From positions 1,240,001 to 1,304,000 of the forward strand of contig NZ_CP141184.1 of the NCBI RefSeq assembly GCF_035609205.1: 64,000 nt of DNA, written 5' to 3'. The notes under the pieces were generated by a model, which saw only the letters and a program-made list of their open reading frames with translations, searched no databases and was not told the DNA's origin. The position numbers were made by a program, and so were the translations under genes. Positions 49,638 through 58,065 of this stretch are shown here, piece by piece (positions within the stretch are counted from its first letter, which is position 1; every line of letters begins with the position of its first letter). The stretch is from Hymenobacter sp. GOD-10R. Its GTDB lineage: Bacteria; Bacteroidota; Bacteroidia; Cytophagales; Hymenobacteraceae.

Positions 49638-50051
49638 ATGGCGCTGTTTTCTTCCTTGTCAAAGAGCAAGCAGGCCCAAGCGCCGCTGCCTGGCCTGAGC
49701 CTAGGTGTGCTCGTCGGCAACATAGCTTTGCTGTGGGTATGGGCACAGATTCCTGTTTGGTACCGCTCCGGTAGCGCCGACCTCGATGCCTACGCCACTT
49801 TCTGGGATGCTTGGCTAGGGGCAGCGGCCATCAGCGCCATGTTACTGCTGACCAATGCGGCTGTACTGTACTGGGCTACGCTGCCATTGGCTTTGCCGCA
49901 CTTAGAAGAAGCTGGCCCTGTCGATAAAGCCCAGTTTTGGAAACACCACTTTGTTTTCTGGCTGTGCGTGTCCTTTCATTTGGTTTGCCTAGCATTTGCC
50001 GGTTGGCTCGCCCTAACCATTCTAACCAAAGGCTGGCACTGGCCTTTTTGA
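49638..50051 (+). CDS. Small membrane protein of unknown function
   Basis: 137 residues from ATG 49638, one base after the TGA of the ferritin-like gene. Three hydrophobic helices: LSLGVLVGNIALLWVWAQI, AAISAMLLLTNAAVLYWATL and HHFVFWLCVSFHLVCLAFAGW. No known family. Operon position alone links it to the genes on either side (next start 10 nt on). Confidence 0.68.
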   Translation: MALFSSLSKSKQAQAPLPGLSLGVLVGNIALLWVWAQIPVWYRSGSADLDAYATFWDAWLGAAAISAMLLLTNAAVLYWATLPLALPHLEEAGPVDKAQFWKHHFVFWLCVSFHLVCLAFAGWLALTILTKGWHWPF

Positions 50052-50061
50052 CGTTGCTGCC

Positions 50062-50448
50062 ATGAAAACGACGATAACCGAAGCGTCCGTACCCGTTTCC
50101 ACTCAGTTAAGCCGGTTTCTGCAACGAGTGCTGCGCCTGACCCCTGTTGCATTCTGGTGGCTAGTCGCCGCGCTGGTATTCGCCGTAGCGAACCTTATAT
50201 TAAAGAAGGAAGTCTGGCCGAATACGCCACATGCTGAGCACTTTTTCGCTGGAGCTGCTTTGGCTAGCCTAGCTTCCTTGGCCTGGATGGCCGCGAACCT
50301 AGCTTGGCGCGTAGCCAACACCATCAGCTGCGAGCCGTGGAATACCACGTGGCGGTTGGCCGCAATCCTAGGTTTTATGGGAGCTACTGGGGCTACGGCC
50401 GCTGCTGCGGTAGGTATTGGCGTGCTAGTAAGCGAAGCATTATTTTGA
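50062..50448 (+). CDS. Small membrane protein of unknown function
   Basis: 128 residues with three or four predicted helices (LTPVAFWWLVAALVFAVANLIL, HFFAGAALASLASLAWMAANL, LAAILGFMGATGATAAAAVGI). No family recognised. It starts 10 nt after the previous small membrane protein and is followed 14 nt later by the DUF2809-like gene. The high Ala/Trp content fits an inner-membrane helix bundle. Confidence 0.66.
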   Translation: MKTTITEASVPVSTQLSRFLQRVLRLTPVAFWWLVAALVFAVANLILKKEVWPNTPHAEHFFAGAALASLASLAWMAANLAWRVANTISCEPWNTTWRLAAILGFMGATGATAAAAVGIGVLVSEALF

Positions 50449-50462
50449 TACCCCAGCAAAAA

Positions 50463-50894
50463 ATGGAAGAACAGGTCATGCGTAATGTCAGGGCGCTCCC
50501 CGAAAGAAAATACTACCTTCTTCCAATCATTCTCACTACGCTGCTTGGCCTAGCTTCCCGGAAATACGGCGCCTTCTTGCCCACCTTCATCAGCACCTAC
50601 GCCGGCGACACCCTGTGGGCGACGCTCGTGTTTTGGCTGATCAGGGTTGTATTCATCAAGAAACCTAGCCGCTGGGTAGCCAACAGGGCGCTTGTTTTCG
50701 CGTTTAGCATCGAAATTAGCCAGCTTTATCATGCTCCCTGGCTCGACTGGCGGCGCAACACAACGCTTGGTAGCTTGGTGCTTGGGCATGGCTTTCTGTG
50801 GAGCGACCTAGCGTGTTATAGCGTGGGAGTAGCGCTCGGTTTTGGGATAGAGAAAGAGTTGCAGGTTAGGCTTGGCAGAACTCTATTGCGTTAG
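50463..50894 (+). CDS. DUF2809 family membrane protein
   Basis: 143 residues from ATG 50463 (MEEQVMRNVRALPERKYYLLPI); an alternative start is the Met six codons on. DUF2809 features: LTTLLGLASRKYGAFLPTFISTYAGDTLWATLVFWLIR, then FSIEISQLYHAPWLDWRRNTTLGSLVLGHGFLWSDLACYSVGV (quoted in full family order; key parts SRKYG, AGDTLWA, EISQLYHAPWL, GHGFLWSDL). Members are four- or five-helix membrane proteins related to VanZ. Last gene of the plus-strand run controlled through operator site 2. Confidence 0.85.
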   Translation: MEEQVMRNVRALPERKYYLLPIILTTLLGLASRKYGAFLPTFISTYAGDTLWATLVFWLIRVVFIKKPSRWVANRALVFAFSIEISQLYHAPWLDWRRNTTLGSLVLGHGFLWSDLACYSVGVALGFGIEKELQVRLGRTLLR

Positions 50895-50989
50895 TTGGAG
50901 TAACGGAAACTGTTCGTTAGGTCTTTGCAGTTTAGGGGGACTATTTGCGTAAGCTAGCTCCGGAAAAGTCGCGACCCGCAGCTAACTGA

Positions 50990-50997
50990 TATATTTG
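50990..50997 (+). promoter_or_regulatory. Possible -7 element of the penicillin-binding protein gene
   Basis: TATATTTG followed by CCCC, identical over 12 nt to 11868-11879 in front of OmpA. It lies 51 nt before the ATG at 51049. No TTG occurs at the -33 distance, so this is a partial match. Confidence 0.4.
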
Positions 50998-51048
50998 CCC
51001 CTCCGTTAACGGAGCTTATGGCTCTGGCTGGCTCCCAACACGTTCTGC

Positions 51049-53418
51049 ATGTCTGCTCCCAATACCTTGAAAACAGATGAAACGCCCAAACGGCGTTGGC
51101 CTAATAGACTTTCGCGCGCTGTCTGGGCCGCGTTTGTGATAGGGGCCGGCTTGTTTCTGCTATATCCTATTCTGGTAAGCACCAACTTCTTGTTCCTGTT
51201 CGGCAAGTCGCCGAGCTTGGAGGAGTTGGAGAACCCGAAAGTCGAGCAGCCTTCCGAGCTGTACACCTCTGATAATGTGCTGATTGGTACCTACTTCCGG
51301 GAGAACCGCTCGCCAGTGCCGTACAACCAAATTTCGCCGCTCCTGATTAAGGCGCTCATTGCAACCGAAGATATCCGCTACTACAAGCATTCGGGTATCG
51401 ATCCACAAGCAATTCTGGGCTCCGTATACGCCGTTTTGCAGGGCGACAAGCGGGGCGGCAGTACCATTACGCAGCAGCTAGCTAAAAACCTCTACAAAAC
51501 CCGCCGCGGCGAGACACGTGGCGCCCTAGGTCATATTCCGGTTGTGAGCACCCTCATCAGCAAAACCAAAGAATGGTTGACGGCTGTCGAACTGGAGCGG
51601 CGCTACACCAAGGAGGAAATCCTGCGGATGTACCTCAACACCGTTGAGTATGGTTCCGAGGCCTTCGGTATTAAAGTAGCTGCCAAAACATTTTTTAACA
51701 CCTCGCCCGACAGCCTCAAGCCCGAGGAAGCGGCCATGCTGGTGGGCGTGTTGAACAACCCCACAGCGTACAATCCCAAGTTTCACCCCGAAAGCGCCCT
51801 GAAGCGTCGCAACGTGGTGCTGGAACGCATGGGGCAAGCTAGGTTCCTAAGAGCGGGAGCCGTCGACTCGTTGCAGAAGCTGCCCATTGCCCTAGATTAT
51901 AAAGTAGTAAAGCACATCGACGGTCCTGACACGTACTTCCGTGGGGCGGTAGGACAGTTTGTAAACGACTGGTGCGAGCGGAATGGGTACGATATGTACC
52001 GCGACGGTCTGCGCATCTACACTACCATCGACTCGCGCATGCAGGAGCACGCCGAAGAAGCCTTGCAGAAGCGCATGAAGGCGTTGCAACAGCAGTTTGA
52101 CCGGTTCTGGCGCAACCGCGGTGGCAACCCTTGGGTAGACGATGACGGCCACGAGATTCCCAACTTCATCGAAACCCAAATCAAGCGCACTGAGCTCTAC
52201 AAAGAGCTAGCTGACCGCTATAAAGGGCAGCCCGCCCGCCTCGATTCGGTCCTGCATGCTAAGCATCCCATTAAGGTGTTCACTTGGAAAGGCGACGGCG
52301 ATACAACGCTGGTGATGTCACCCCTCGATTCGTTGGCTTACTACAAGCACTTCTTGCACGCAGGCATGATGACCATGGACCCCTTCACGGGGCAGGTAAA
52401 AGCGTGGGTAGGGGGGATCAACTTCCGCTTTTTCAAGTACGACCACGTCAAGCAAGGCAAGCGGCAGCCCGGTTCTACCTTCAAGCCGTTCGTGTACCTC
52501 ACCGCCCTTGACAATGGCTACTCGCCCTGCGACCGAATTCGGGATGAGCGCGTGACTATCAAGTACATCGAGAACGGCAAAGACATGGAGTGGCAGCCTA
52601 AGAACGTAACGCGTTCTTACACCGGCACCAACATGACCTTGCGCCACGCCATGGCCCGCTCCGTCAACTCCGTCACGGCCCAATTAACCGAGAAAGTAGG
52701 CTGGGACAACGTGGCCCAATACGCGCATAAAGTTGGTATTCAGAGCAAACTGCTCGATGTGCCGAGCATTGGCCTAGGTTCGGCCGGCGACGTGAGCGTG
52801 TACGAAATGGTAGATGCCTATAGCACCTTCGTCAACGGTGGTTTCCGCAGCGAACCGCAGTTCATTACCCGCATCGAAGACCGCAACGGCAACGTTATCA
52901 AGCAGTTTGACCCCCGCCAGAAGCGTGCTATTTCGCCCGAAACGGCGTGGCTCATGCTCTACATGTTGCGCGGCGGTATGGACGAGCCTGGCGGTACCTC
53001 GCAAGCGCTGTGGGAGTACGACCTTTGGAAGAACAACAACCAGATTGGGGGCAAAACCGGCACCACTTCCAACTATTCCGACGGTTGGTACATGGGCGTC
53101 AGCAAAGACCTAGTAACCGGCGTGTGGGTTGGAGGCGAAGATCGGAGCATTCACTTTACCAACTCGCAACAGGGGGAAGGTGGCCGGATGGCGTTGCCCA
53201 TCTACGGCACCTATATGGAGAAGCTCTACCAAGACAAGTCGCTCGATATTACTATGGGTCCCTTCCCGAAACCATCGGTCAAAATCACGAAGAAGTATAA
53301 CTGCGTGTCGCCTGCCGAGCCGCGTCAGCGCCGTAGCGAAGCTGTCGACTCTATTGTGACAGACAACTTGCTGGAGCGGATTAATAGCGGCGCTATTGCG
53401 GTGCCGGACAGTATATAA
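51049..53418 (+). CDS. Class A penicillin-binding protein 1A (transglycosylase/transpeptidase)
   Basis: 789 residues. A cytoplasmic tail and one N-terminal membrane helix (about 25-50) anchor it in the inner membrane. The GT51 transglycosylase contains LIKALIATEDIRYYKHSGID (catalytic Glu107) and GGSTITQQLAKNLYK. The transpeptidase domain has the SxxK motif GSTFKP (Ser476), SxN as RSVNSV (Ser538) and KTG as GGKTGTTSNYSDGW (Lys669). It polymerises and crosslinks peptidoglycan in the periplasm. The segment between the two domains (about 300-420) holds an Asp/His-rich insert (NPWVDDDGHEIPNFIE) as often found in Bacteroidota PBP1A. Single-gene unit with a hairpin after the stop. Confidence 0.96.
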   Translation: MSAPNTLKTDETPKRRWPNRLSRAVWAAFVIGAGLFLLYPILVSTNFLFLFGKSPSLEELENPKVEQPSELYTSDNVLIGTYFRENRSPVPYNQISPLLIKALIATEDIRYYKHSGIDPQAILGSVYAVLQGDKRGGSTITQQLAKNLYKTRRGETRGALGHIPVVSTLISKTKEWLTAVELERRYTKEEILRMYLNTVEYGSEAFGIKVAAKTFFNTSPDSLKPEEAAMLVGVLNNPTAYNPKFHPESALKRRNVVLERMGQARFLRAGAVDSLQKLPIALDYKVVKHIDGPDTYFRGAVGQFVNDWCERNGYDMYRDGLRIYTTIDSRMQEHAEEALQKRMKALQQQFDRFWRNRGGNPWVDDDGHEIPNFIETQIKRTELYKELADRYKGQPARLDSVLHAKHPIKVFTWKGDGDTTLVMSPLDSLAYYKHFLHAGMMTMDPFTGQVKAWVGGINFRFFKYDHVKQGKRQPGSTFKPFVYLTALDNGYSPCDRIRDERVTIKYIENGKDMEWQPKNVTRSYTGTNMTLRHAMARSVNSVTAQLTEKVGWDNVAQYAHKVGIQSKLLDVPSIGLGSAGDVSVYEMVDAYSTFVNGGFRSEPQFITRIEDRNGNVIKQFDPRQKRAISPETAWLMLYMLRGGMDEPGGTSQALWEYDLWKNNNQIGGKTGTTSNYSDGWYMGVSKDLVTGVWVGGEDRSIHFTNSQQGEGGRMALPIYGTYMEKLYQDKSLDITMGPFPKPSVKITKKYNCVSPAEPRQRRSEAVDSIVTDNLLERINSGAIAVPDSI

Positions 53419-53429
53419 GGTTTGCTCAT

Positions 53430-53466
53430 AAAGCAAAGTGCGGCCTAGATCGCGCTTTGCTTGCGA
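53430..53466. terminator. Hairpin between convergent PBP1A and membrane-protein genes
   Basis: AAGCAAAGTGCG (53431-53442) pairs with CGCGCTTTGCTT (53451-53462) with one mismatch and an 8-nt loop. It has no strong T-tract, yet its place between two convergent stops supports a terminator role. Confidence 0.55.
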
Positions 53467-53474
53467 AATAACTC

Positions 53475-54707
53475 CTACATGTCCGAAGAGCTAGGTTTGC
53501 GGGAAAGCAAAAGCAGGATGATAAGTGCCCCTATTGCTAATACCGCTGAAAGTACCTGAAAGCGGAACCGCCAGTTGTTGGAGCTAGATAGGGATAGGGC
53601 CCGATTCACTTCCAACGAGTTACTCCACGCAATAAAGGCATCGGCTATAGGTAACACGCCGAAAATGTATTGTTTCTGCCCTCCACTCCGCAGAGGGATG
53701 CCGAAAGCTTCCACGCTATTGCGCAGACCAAGAGCCGTGACCGTGTCACCGTAGAGCTGCATGGTACGTCGCCCTACAATGGAAGCTTTCGGCATCCCTC
53801 TGCGGAGTACAGGACCAGAGTCAATATCTTCTGCTGCTACATGATCCTGGGCCGACTCTCGCAAACCCGGTAAGCCGAACCTAGAGGTAAGAAAATGGGA
53901 TCTGTAGATCTTGAAATGATGACGAGCGTAGGTTGAGTCAATCTCAAATAGAAAATTCAGAAGCTGACTTTGTGAGGAACCCCGTGCGGCTTCTATCGTC
54001 TTACCTGTTAAAGCATCAGTTTGATGCGGAATCATTCCTAGCGTATCAAGATGGGTTCGGACGTTCGCTAACCAATCATGAGTAGCACGTTGATAGCGAG
54101 GTGCAAACATTCTGTCGTGCCAGGCCAAAGCTGCTACACACATCACTCCATCCGCCGGCCAAGCGGCGCCAGCGTACGATTCAAGGTAAGGTGTTGGGCT
54201 TTTAGCCAAGGCCTTGGCTATCTGAGCGCAGTGCTGCTCAAACAACAATACATCAAGAGGCGCCCGCTGCTTTGGTGTTTGAGCTGCCAGATGCCGCCCT
54301 AGCAGGTAGGTAAACCAGCCTTGATAATAAGCACCATATGGCAAAGGCAAATCCTCGTCGAATGGCATGCGGCCCTGTGGCGAGTTGATGGCTTTGATAG
54401 CCCAAGCCGACTCGCTAAGTGCTTCTTGGTGCAAAGGTGTTGTCGGTGCAACCCCGCTGGCCAATTCTATCCAAGTCAGACCGTAGAGGACATTGGCATA
54501 CACAAATCCTTCTGGGTATACCTCCTGCATGTCCGCAGCAGCACCTTGGTGCAAGCGTTCTTTCAAGAAGTATAGTTGTTGAACTAACTCTTGGTTGAGC
54601 GGCCGGCCTACTACTTCTGTAATTCGGGGTTGGTAGTATAGCTTACAATTGAGGTAGAGTAGCCCAATGAGTGCCCCAACCAACATCACGCGTAAGAATA
54701 CCCTCAT
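53475..54707 (-). CDS. Membrane-anchored protein of unknown function containing a 29-bp inverted repeat
   Basis: 410 residues. It has one hydrophobic helix near the N-terminus (LRVMLVGALIGLLYLNC) and one near the C-terminus (FQVLSAVLAIGALIILLLL), with a long, mainly helical, periplasmic or cytoplasmic middle part (for example YPEGFVYANVLYGLTWIELAS, PYGAYYQGWFTYLLGR, WPADGVMCVAALAWHDRM). The helix pattern would suit an alpha/alpha-toroid fold such as that of linalool-isomerase-like or glycoside-processing proteins; I cannot confirm a family. The gene follows the TIGR01777 epimerase by 14 nt. Codons for residues about 300-341 contain two 29-bp inverted arms with a 66-nt spacer. Confidence 0.72.
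   Translation of the reverse strand: MRVFLRVMLVGALIGLLYLNCKLYYQPRITEVVGRPLNQELVQQLYFLKERLHQGAAADMQEVYPEGFVYANVLYGLTWIELASGVAPTTPLHQEALSESAWAIKAINSPQGRMPFDEDLPLPYGAYYQGWFTYLLGRHLAAQTPKQRAPLDVLLFEQHCAQIAKALAKSPTPYLESYAGAAWPADGVMCVAALAWHDRMFAPRYQRATHDWLANVRTHLDTLGMIPHQTDALTGKTIEAARGSSQSQLLNFLFEIDSTYARHHFKIYRSHFLTSRFGLPGLRESAQDHVAAEDIDSGPVLRRGMPKASIVGRRTMQLYGDTVTALGLRNSVEAFGIPLRSGGQKQYIFGVLPIADAFIAWSNSLEVNRALSLSSSNNWRFRFQVLSAVLAIGALIILLLLSRKPSSSDM
53685..53808. repeat. 29-bp perfect inverted repeat inside a reading frame (candidate intragenic inverton)
   Basis: Arms 53685-53713 and 53780-53808 are exact reverse complements (core GGGATGCCGAAAGCTTCC); the spacer is 66 nt. In the present orientation the frame is open. 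If the spacer were flipped, the frame would read about 13 new codons (starting ACG CTA TTG CGC) and stop at a TAG, removing the last 90 or so residues including the C-terminal membrane helix. Confidence 0.8.
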
Positions 54708-54721
54708 AGTCCGGCACCTAC

Positions 54722-55639
54722 CTACTCTTCTTGCCCGTAAAAGGACTCTAGTGCTGGTTGTAAGTCAGGATATTCAAACTTGAAGCCTTGGTGTAGTACC
54801 TTTTCGGCACTCACCCGCTGACTATACAGCACAATTTCACTCATCTCACCCATCATGAGTTTCAAGCCAAAAGCCGGAACCTTGGGCAAGACGAGAGGGC
54901 GATGCATCACGTTGGCCAGCGTCTCTGTGAACTCCTGATTGGTGACGGGGCCAGGAGCCACGGCGTTATAAATGCCATGCCACTGCGGTTCCTCTAAGGC
55001 TTGAATGAAGAGACGGCAGACATCATCTAGGTGAATCCAGGACATGTATTGCTTGCCCGAGCCGAGTACTACCCCGGCCCCTAGCTTCATCGGGCGCGCT
55101 AGCTGCGGCAAGGCGCCTCCTTCAGGGCTCAGCACAATACCTAGGCGCATAACTACCGTGCGAATACCTAGGTCATGCACTTTCATGCCCGCTAGCTCCC
55201 ACTTATAAGAAACGTCCGCCAGAAAGTCCTCCGAGGGAGCAGGCGCTGTTTCCTCGTCTAAGAGTCGGTCGCCACTATCCCCGTAAATACCAATAGCCGA
55301 AGCCGAGAGAAATGCTTGGACGTGGTGGTTATTCTTGGCTAGCTCCCGAAAAAGTAAATTGGTGCCACCCAAGCGGCTGTCCATAATGTCACGCTTGCGC
55401 TCGGTGGTCCATTTTCCTTCCGATACGCTTGCCCCAGCTAGGTTAATGAGATAATCGGCGTAAGGAATAGCTGCTTCGTCGATTGTGCCGCGGCTAGGAT
55501 CCCAGCGGAAGCTCCGGTAGCGCCCCGTATTCGCTTGACGACTCAGTAGGGCTACGTCGTAGCCTGCATCAATGAGCATGTCGGCCAAGCGGGAGCCAAT
55601 AAGGCCCGTACCCCCCGTAATAAGAACTTTGCGCGTCAT
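54722..55639 (-). CDS. TIGR01777 family oxidoreductase (NAD-dependent epimerase-like, SDR)
   Basis: 305 residues. The Rossmann glycine motif is ITGGTGLIGSRLADMLIDAG at the very N-terminus, followed by DYLINLAGASVSEGKW (near 65), SASAIGIYGDSGDRLLDEET (Tyr replaced in the usual YGD position) and MSWIHLDDVCRLFIQAL. The C-terminal DUF1731 part PLVLPKVPAFGLKLMMGEMSEIVLYSQRVS is diagnostic of the TIGR01777/YfcH group. Cytoplasmic; substrate unknown. It is the first gene of an operon with the membrane protein carrying the inverted repeat. Confidence 0.93.
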   Translation of the reverse strand: MTRKVLITGGTGLIGSRLADMLIDAGYDVALLSRQANTGRYRSFRWDPSRGTIDEAAIPYADYLINLAGASVSEGKWTTERKRDIMDSRLGGTNLLFRELAKNNHHVQAFLSASAIGIYGDSGDRLLDEETAPAPSEDFLADVSYKWELAGMKVHDLGIRTVVMRLGIVLSPEGGALPQLARPMKLGAGVVLGSGKQYMSWIHLDDVCRLFIQALEEPQWHGIYNAVAPGPVTNQEFTETLANVMHRPLVLPKVPAFGLKLMMGEMSEIVLYSQRVSAEKVLHQGFKFEYPDLQPALESFYGQEE

Positions 55640-55799
55640 TCTTTTCTAAGCCAGTGGGTTATTGTGCTGTTCTGATGAGTAGCTAGCTGTTCTACGGAAT
55701 AGCTTGCGGAAAAGTGAACCGTGACGCAAACTAACACAAGACAGCAATCTGCCAACTACGCAATGCACTCAACCTAAAAACTGGCGGTCGATCGGCAGA

Positions 55800-56477
55800 C
55801 TACTTACCAATCATGCGCAGGAATTCACTACGCAGTGCGTCGCTCTTGCCAAAAGCGCCGCCGTATTCGGCCGTAAGTGTACTGCTGCTGGTGTCGTTTA
55901 CGCCGCGGCTCATCACGCACAGGTGGTCAGCTTCAATGAGTACTGCTACGTCGTCGGTACCTAGGGCTTGCTTAAGCTCTTCCGCAATTTGGCGGGTCAG
56001 ACGCTCTTGCACCTGCGGCCGCCGCGCGTAATACTGCACCACACGGTTTAGCTTCGAGAGACCAACCACATGCTCGCCAGGTAGATAGGCCACGTGCGCT
56101 TTGCCAATAATGGGCACAAAGTGGTGCTCGCAGCAAGAAAACAACGTGATGTCGCGCTCCACCAACATCTGCTGGTACTGATACCGGTTGGCAAAAAGCC
56201 GCACGTCAGGCCGATGAGCTGGGTCTAGCCCCTTGAACCACTCGTGCACAAACATTTTTGCCACGCGCCGGGGCGTGCCACTCAAGCTGTCGTCGTTGAG
56301 GTCGAGGCCCAACAAGTTCATGATTTCGCGAAAGTGCTCGGCGATGCCAGCAATCTTTTCTTCTTCGCTCAAGGCAAATGCATCAGCACGAAGTGGCGTG
56401 CGTAAGTCGGGAGCAAGGTGAGCGTCAACTGGGACAGCAGAGCCGTCCGTAGCCGCCGTGGGCACGGATTTATCCAT
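55800..56477 (-). CDS. folE: GTP cyclohydrolase I
   Basis: 225 residues; GTP to dihydroneopterin triphosphate, the first step of folate (and of pterin or 7-deazaguanine) synthesis. The zinc ligands are in [23 protein letters not shown] (Cys and His) and [10 protein letters not shown] (second Cys). Also visible are [24 protein letters not shown] and [11 protein letters not shown]. The N-terminal 35 residues are Ala/Asp-rich and variable. Its ATG overlaps the stop of the PTPS gene by 8 nt (ATGGATAA), which couples translation. Confidence 0.96.
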   Translation of the reverse strand: MDKSVPTAATDGSAVPVDAHLAPDLRTPLRADAFALSEEEKIAGIAEHFREIMNLLGLDLNDDSLSGTPRRVAKMFVHEWFKGLDPAHRPDVRLFANRYQYQQMLVERDITLFSCCEHHFVPIIGKAHVAYLPGEHVVGLSKLNRVVQYYARRPQVQERLTRQIAEELKQALGTDDVAVLIEADHLCVMSRGVNDTSSSTLTAEYGGAFGKSDALRSEFLRMIGK

Positions 56478-56877
56478 GGTATTCTACAGAGTTACGGTCG
56501 GTTTCGTACAGCGTGACCGATAAGGCGAGGTGCGGAGCTAGGTGTGGCCGCAACCGCTGCCAAATCACGATAGCAATATTTTCGGCCGTAGGGTTGAGGG
56601 CACGGAATTCTTCCGTGTCAAGGTTCAAATTTCGGTGGTCAAAGGTATCCAGAATCTCGCGCTTCACCAGCTTGCTCAGATTCTTCATGTCGTAGACGTA
56701 GCCCGTGTCCGGATCGATTGGGCCCGTCAGGCGAACAGTCAGTTCATAATTATGACCGTGGTAATTGGGGTTGTTGCACTTGCCAAATACCTGCTGGTTT
56801 TGCTCTGCGCTCCAAGCGGGATTGTGTAGACGGTGCGCAGCGTTAAAATGCTCGGTGCGACAAACAGTGACTTGCAT
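56470..56877 (-). CDS. 6-pyruvoyl-tetrahydropterin synthase / 6-carboxy-tetrahydropterin synthase family protein
   Basis: 135 residues from the ATG at 56877 ([17 protein letters not shown]); an upstream frame extension is not supported. Zinc His: HFNAAH and YHGHNYEL; catalytic Cys in [14 protein letters not shown]; the base TFDHRNLN and glutamate in LYETDRN are in place. The CNNPNxHGHNY spacing is that of 6-pyruvoyl-tetrahydropterin synthase rather than the shorter QueD pattern, but bacterial members of either kind vary. It uses the triphosphate made by FolE, encoded immediately downstream with an 8-nt overlap. Confidence 0.92.
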   Translation of the reverse strand: MQVTVCRTEHFNAAHRLHNPAWSAEQNQQVFGKCNNPNYHGHNYELTVRLTGPIDPDTGYVYDMKNLSKLVKREILDTFDHRNLNLDTEEFRALNPTAENIAIVIWQRLRPHLAPHLALSVTLYETDRNSVEYHG

Positions 56878-57267
56878 AGTCGTTTCTGAACCAATAGATA
56901 GCTCTTTTGTTCGAGCGGCCTGCAAGTTACGGTCAATTTCAGCTCTTAGTAAATAAAGACATAGAAGGAGGCTGCTGTGCTGGCTACGCACTAGAAATAT
57001 GATAGGCCTCAAAGCCTAGCTACCCTGGGTGTGGTGCCCCAACGAGACAGGCAGCTAAGCAATATAAATGGTGAAAAGAAAAATCGCCGTTTTTTGGACT
57101 TATAATATATGCGTTGTAATGAATTTAATAAAATTCCACTGTCTAGGGCAAAAGCTGTTACTAATGCACATACGTGGCATGAGTATGGCTAAATCCGAAA
57201 AGAAGTCCTCCTGAATGAAGACCTAGCATTCTTTGCAACTAACTTTCAATCAATTACTTAAATTTTT
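56878..57267. other. Divergent intergenic region
   Basis: About 390 nt with no gene seen. The right half is AT-rich (TTGGACTTATAATATATGCG near 57094), which might be promoter sequence for the coiled-coil protein gene starting at 57268, but the Bacteroidota consensus spacing is not met. Confidence 0.4.
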
Positions 57268-57975
57268 ATGAAAAAAGGCGTACTCCTCTCTTTTCTGGTG
57301 TTCGTGCTAACGGTAACCGGCTACGCACAGAAGTCACCCGTTGATGAAACGGACATGGCAGTAAAAGGCATCCCTCGCAAAGGACAACGCGTTACCATTC
57401 AGTTGGATAGCAAGCGAGTGGACGAATCTTGGCAGAAACAGCTGAACACGCAGTTTGGTAGCAAGCTAAAAAGCGATAAAGGTATTTATAGCCTCGATGG
57501 TATTGTAATTGAGGATATTTCTAAGACACCAATTCGGGTTATCAGCAAGGTAGATGCGCAGCCAACAGGTACGTCGGTGTGGTGGTCTATCGACCTAGGT
57601 AACGCTTACCTGAGCAAAGAAGCCACTCCAGTACAGTGGAAAGCCGGTGAGAAGTACCTGAAAGATTTCGCCCGGATGCTCTACCGTGAAGACTTGGCTG
57701 TTCAGGTAGCCGAAGCCGAAAAGCAGATGGTAGCTTCGCAGAACAACCACATTGCCGTTATTGCTAAAGCTGAAACGATCAAGAAGGACATCGAGAAAAA
57801 CAAAGCACGTAAAGTTGAAATTCAGCAGCAGCTAGCTCAGAACGCAGCCGAACTGCTCCAATACAACAACCAGATCGATGCTAACCTGAAAGAGCAAGAA
57901 GCCGCTCGCGCCGACATTGTCAACATGCGTGTGGCCTTGGAAGCTGTTAAAGACCGCGCTAATAAGATTGAGTAA
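57268..57975 (+). CDS. Exported coiled-coil protein of unknown function
   Basis: 235 residues. Signal peptide MKKGVLLSFLVFVLTVTGYA (cleavage after YAQ). Residues about 35-145 form a compact domain (GQRVTIQLDSKRVDESWQKQL, GTSVWWSIDLGNAYLSKE). Residues about 145-235 form a long Lys/Glu/Gln-rich coiled coil (EKNKARKVEIQQQLAQNAAEL). Such proteins could tether or scaffold in the periplasm, but no family is recognised. Single gene with its own terminator. Confidence 0.75.
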   Translation: MKKGVLLSFLVFVLTVTGYAQKSPVDETDMAVKGIPRKGQRVTIQLDSKRVDESWQKQLNTQFGSKLKSDKGIYSLDGIVIEDISKTPIRVISKVDAQPTGTSVWWSIDLGNAYLSKEATPVQWKAGEKYLKDFARMLYREDLAVQVAEAEKQMVASQNNHIAVIAKAETIKKDIEKNKARKVEIQQQLAQNAAELLQYNNQIDANLKEQEAARADIVNMRVALEAVKDRANKIE

Positions 57976-58011
57976 TTAAAAGCTAGGTTAGGTTACGCTA
58001 TACTTATCTAT

Positions 58012-58050
58012 ACAAGAAGCCCCGCCATTATGGTGGGGCTTCTTCCTTTT
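58012..58050. terminator. Bidirectional terminator between convergent genes
   Basis: AAGAAGCCCCGCCA pairs perfectly with TGGTGGGGCTTCTT around a TTA loop, then TCCTTTT on the plus strand. It can serve both the coiled-coil gene and the pyrophosphatase-like lipoprotein gene, whose stops face it. Confidence 0.85.
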
Positions 58051-58065
58051 AGGGCTAGTTGCGGG

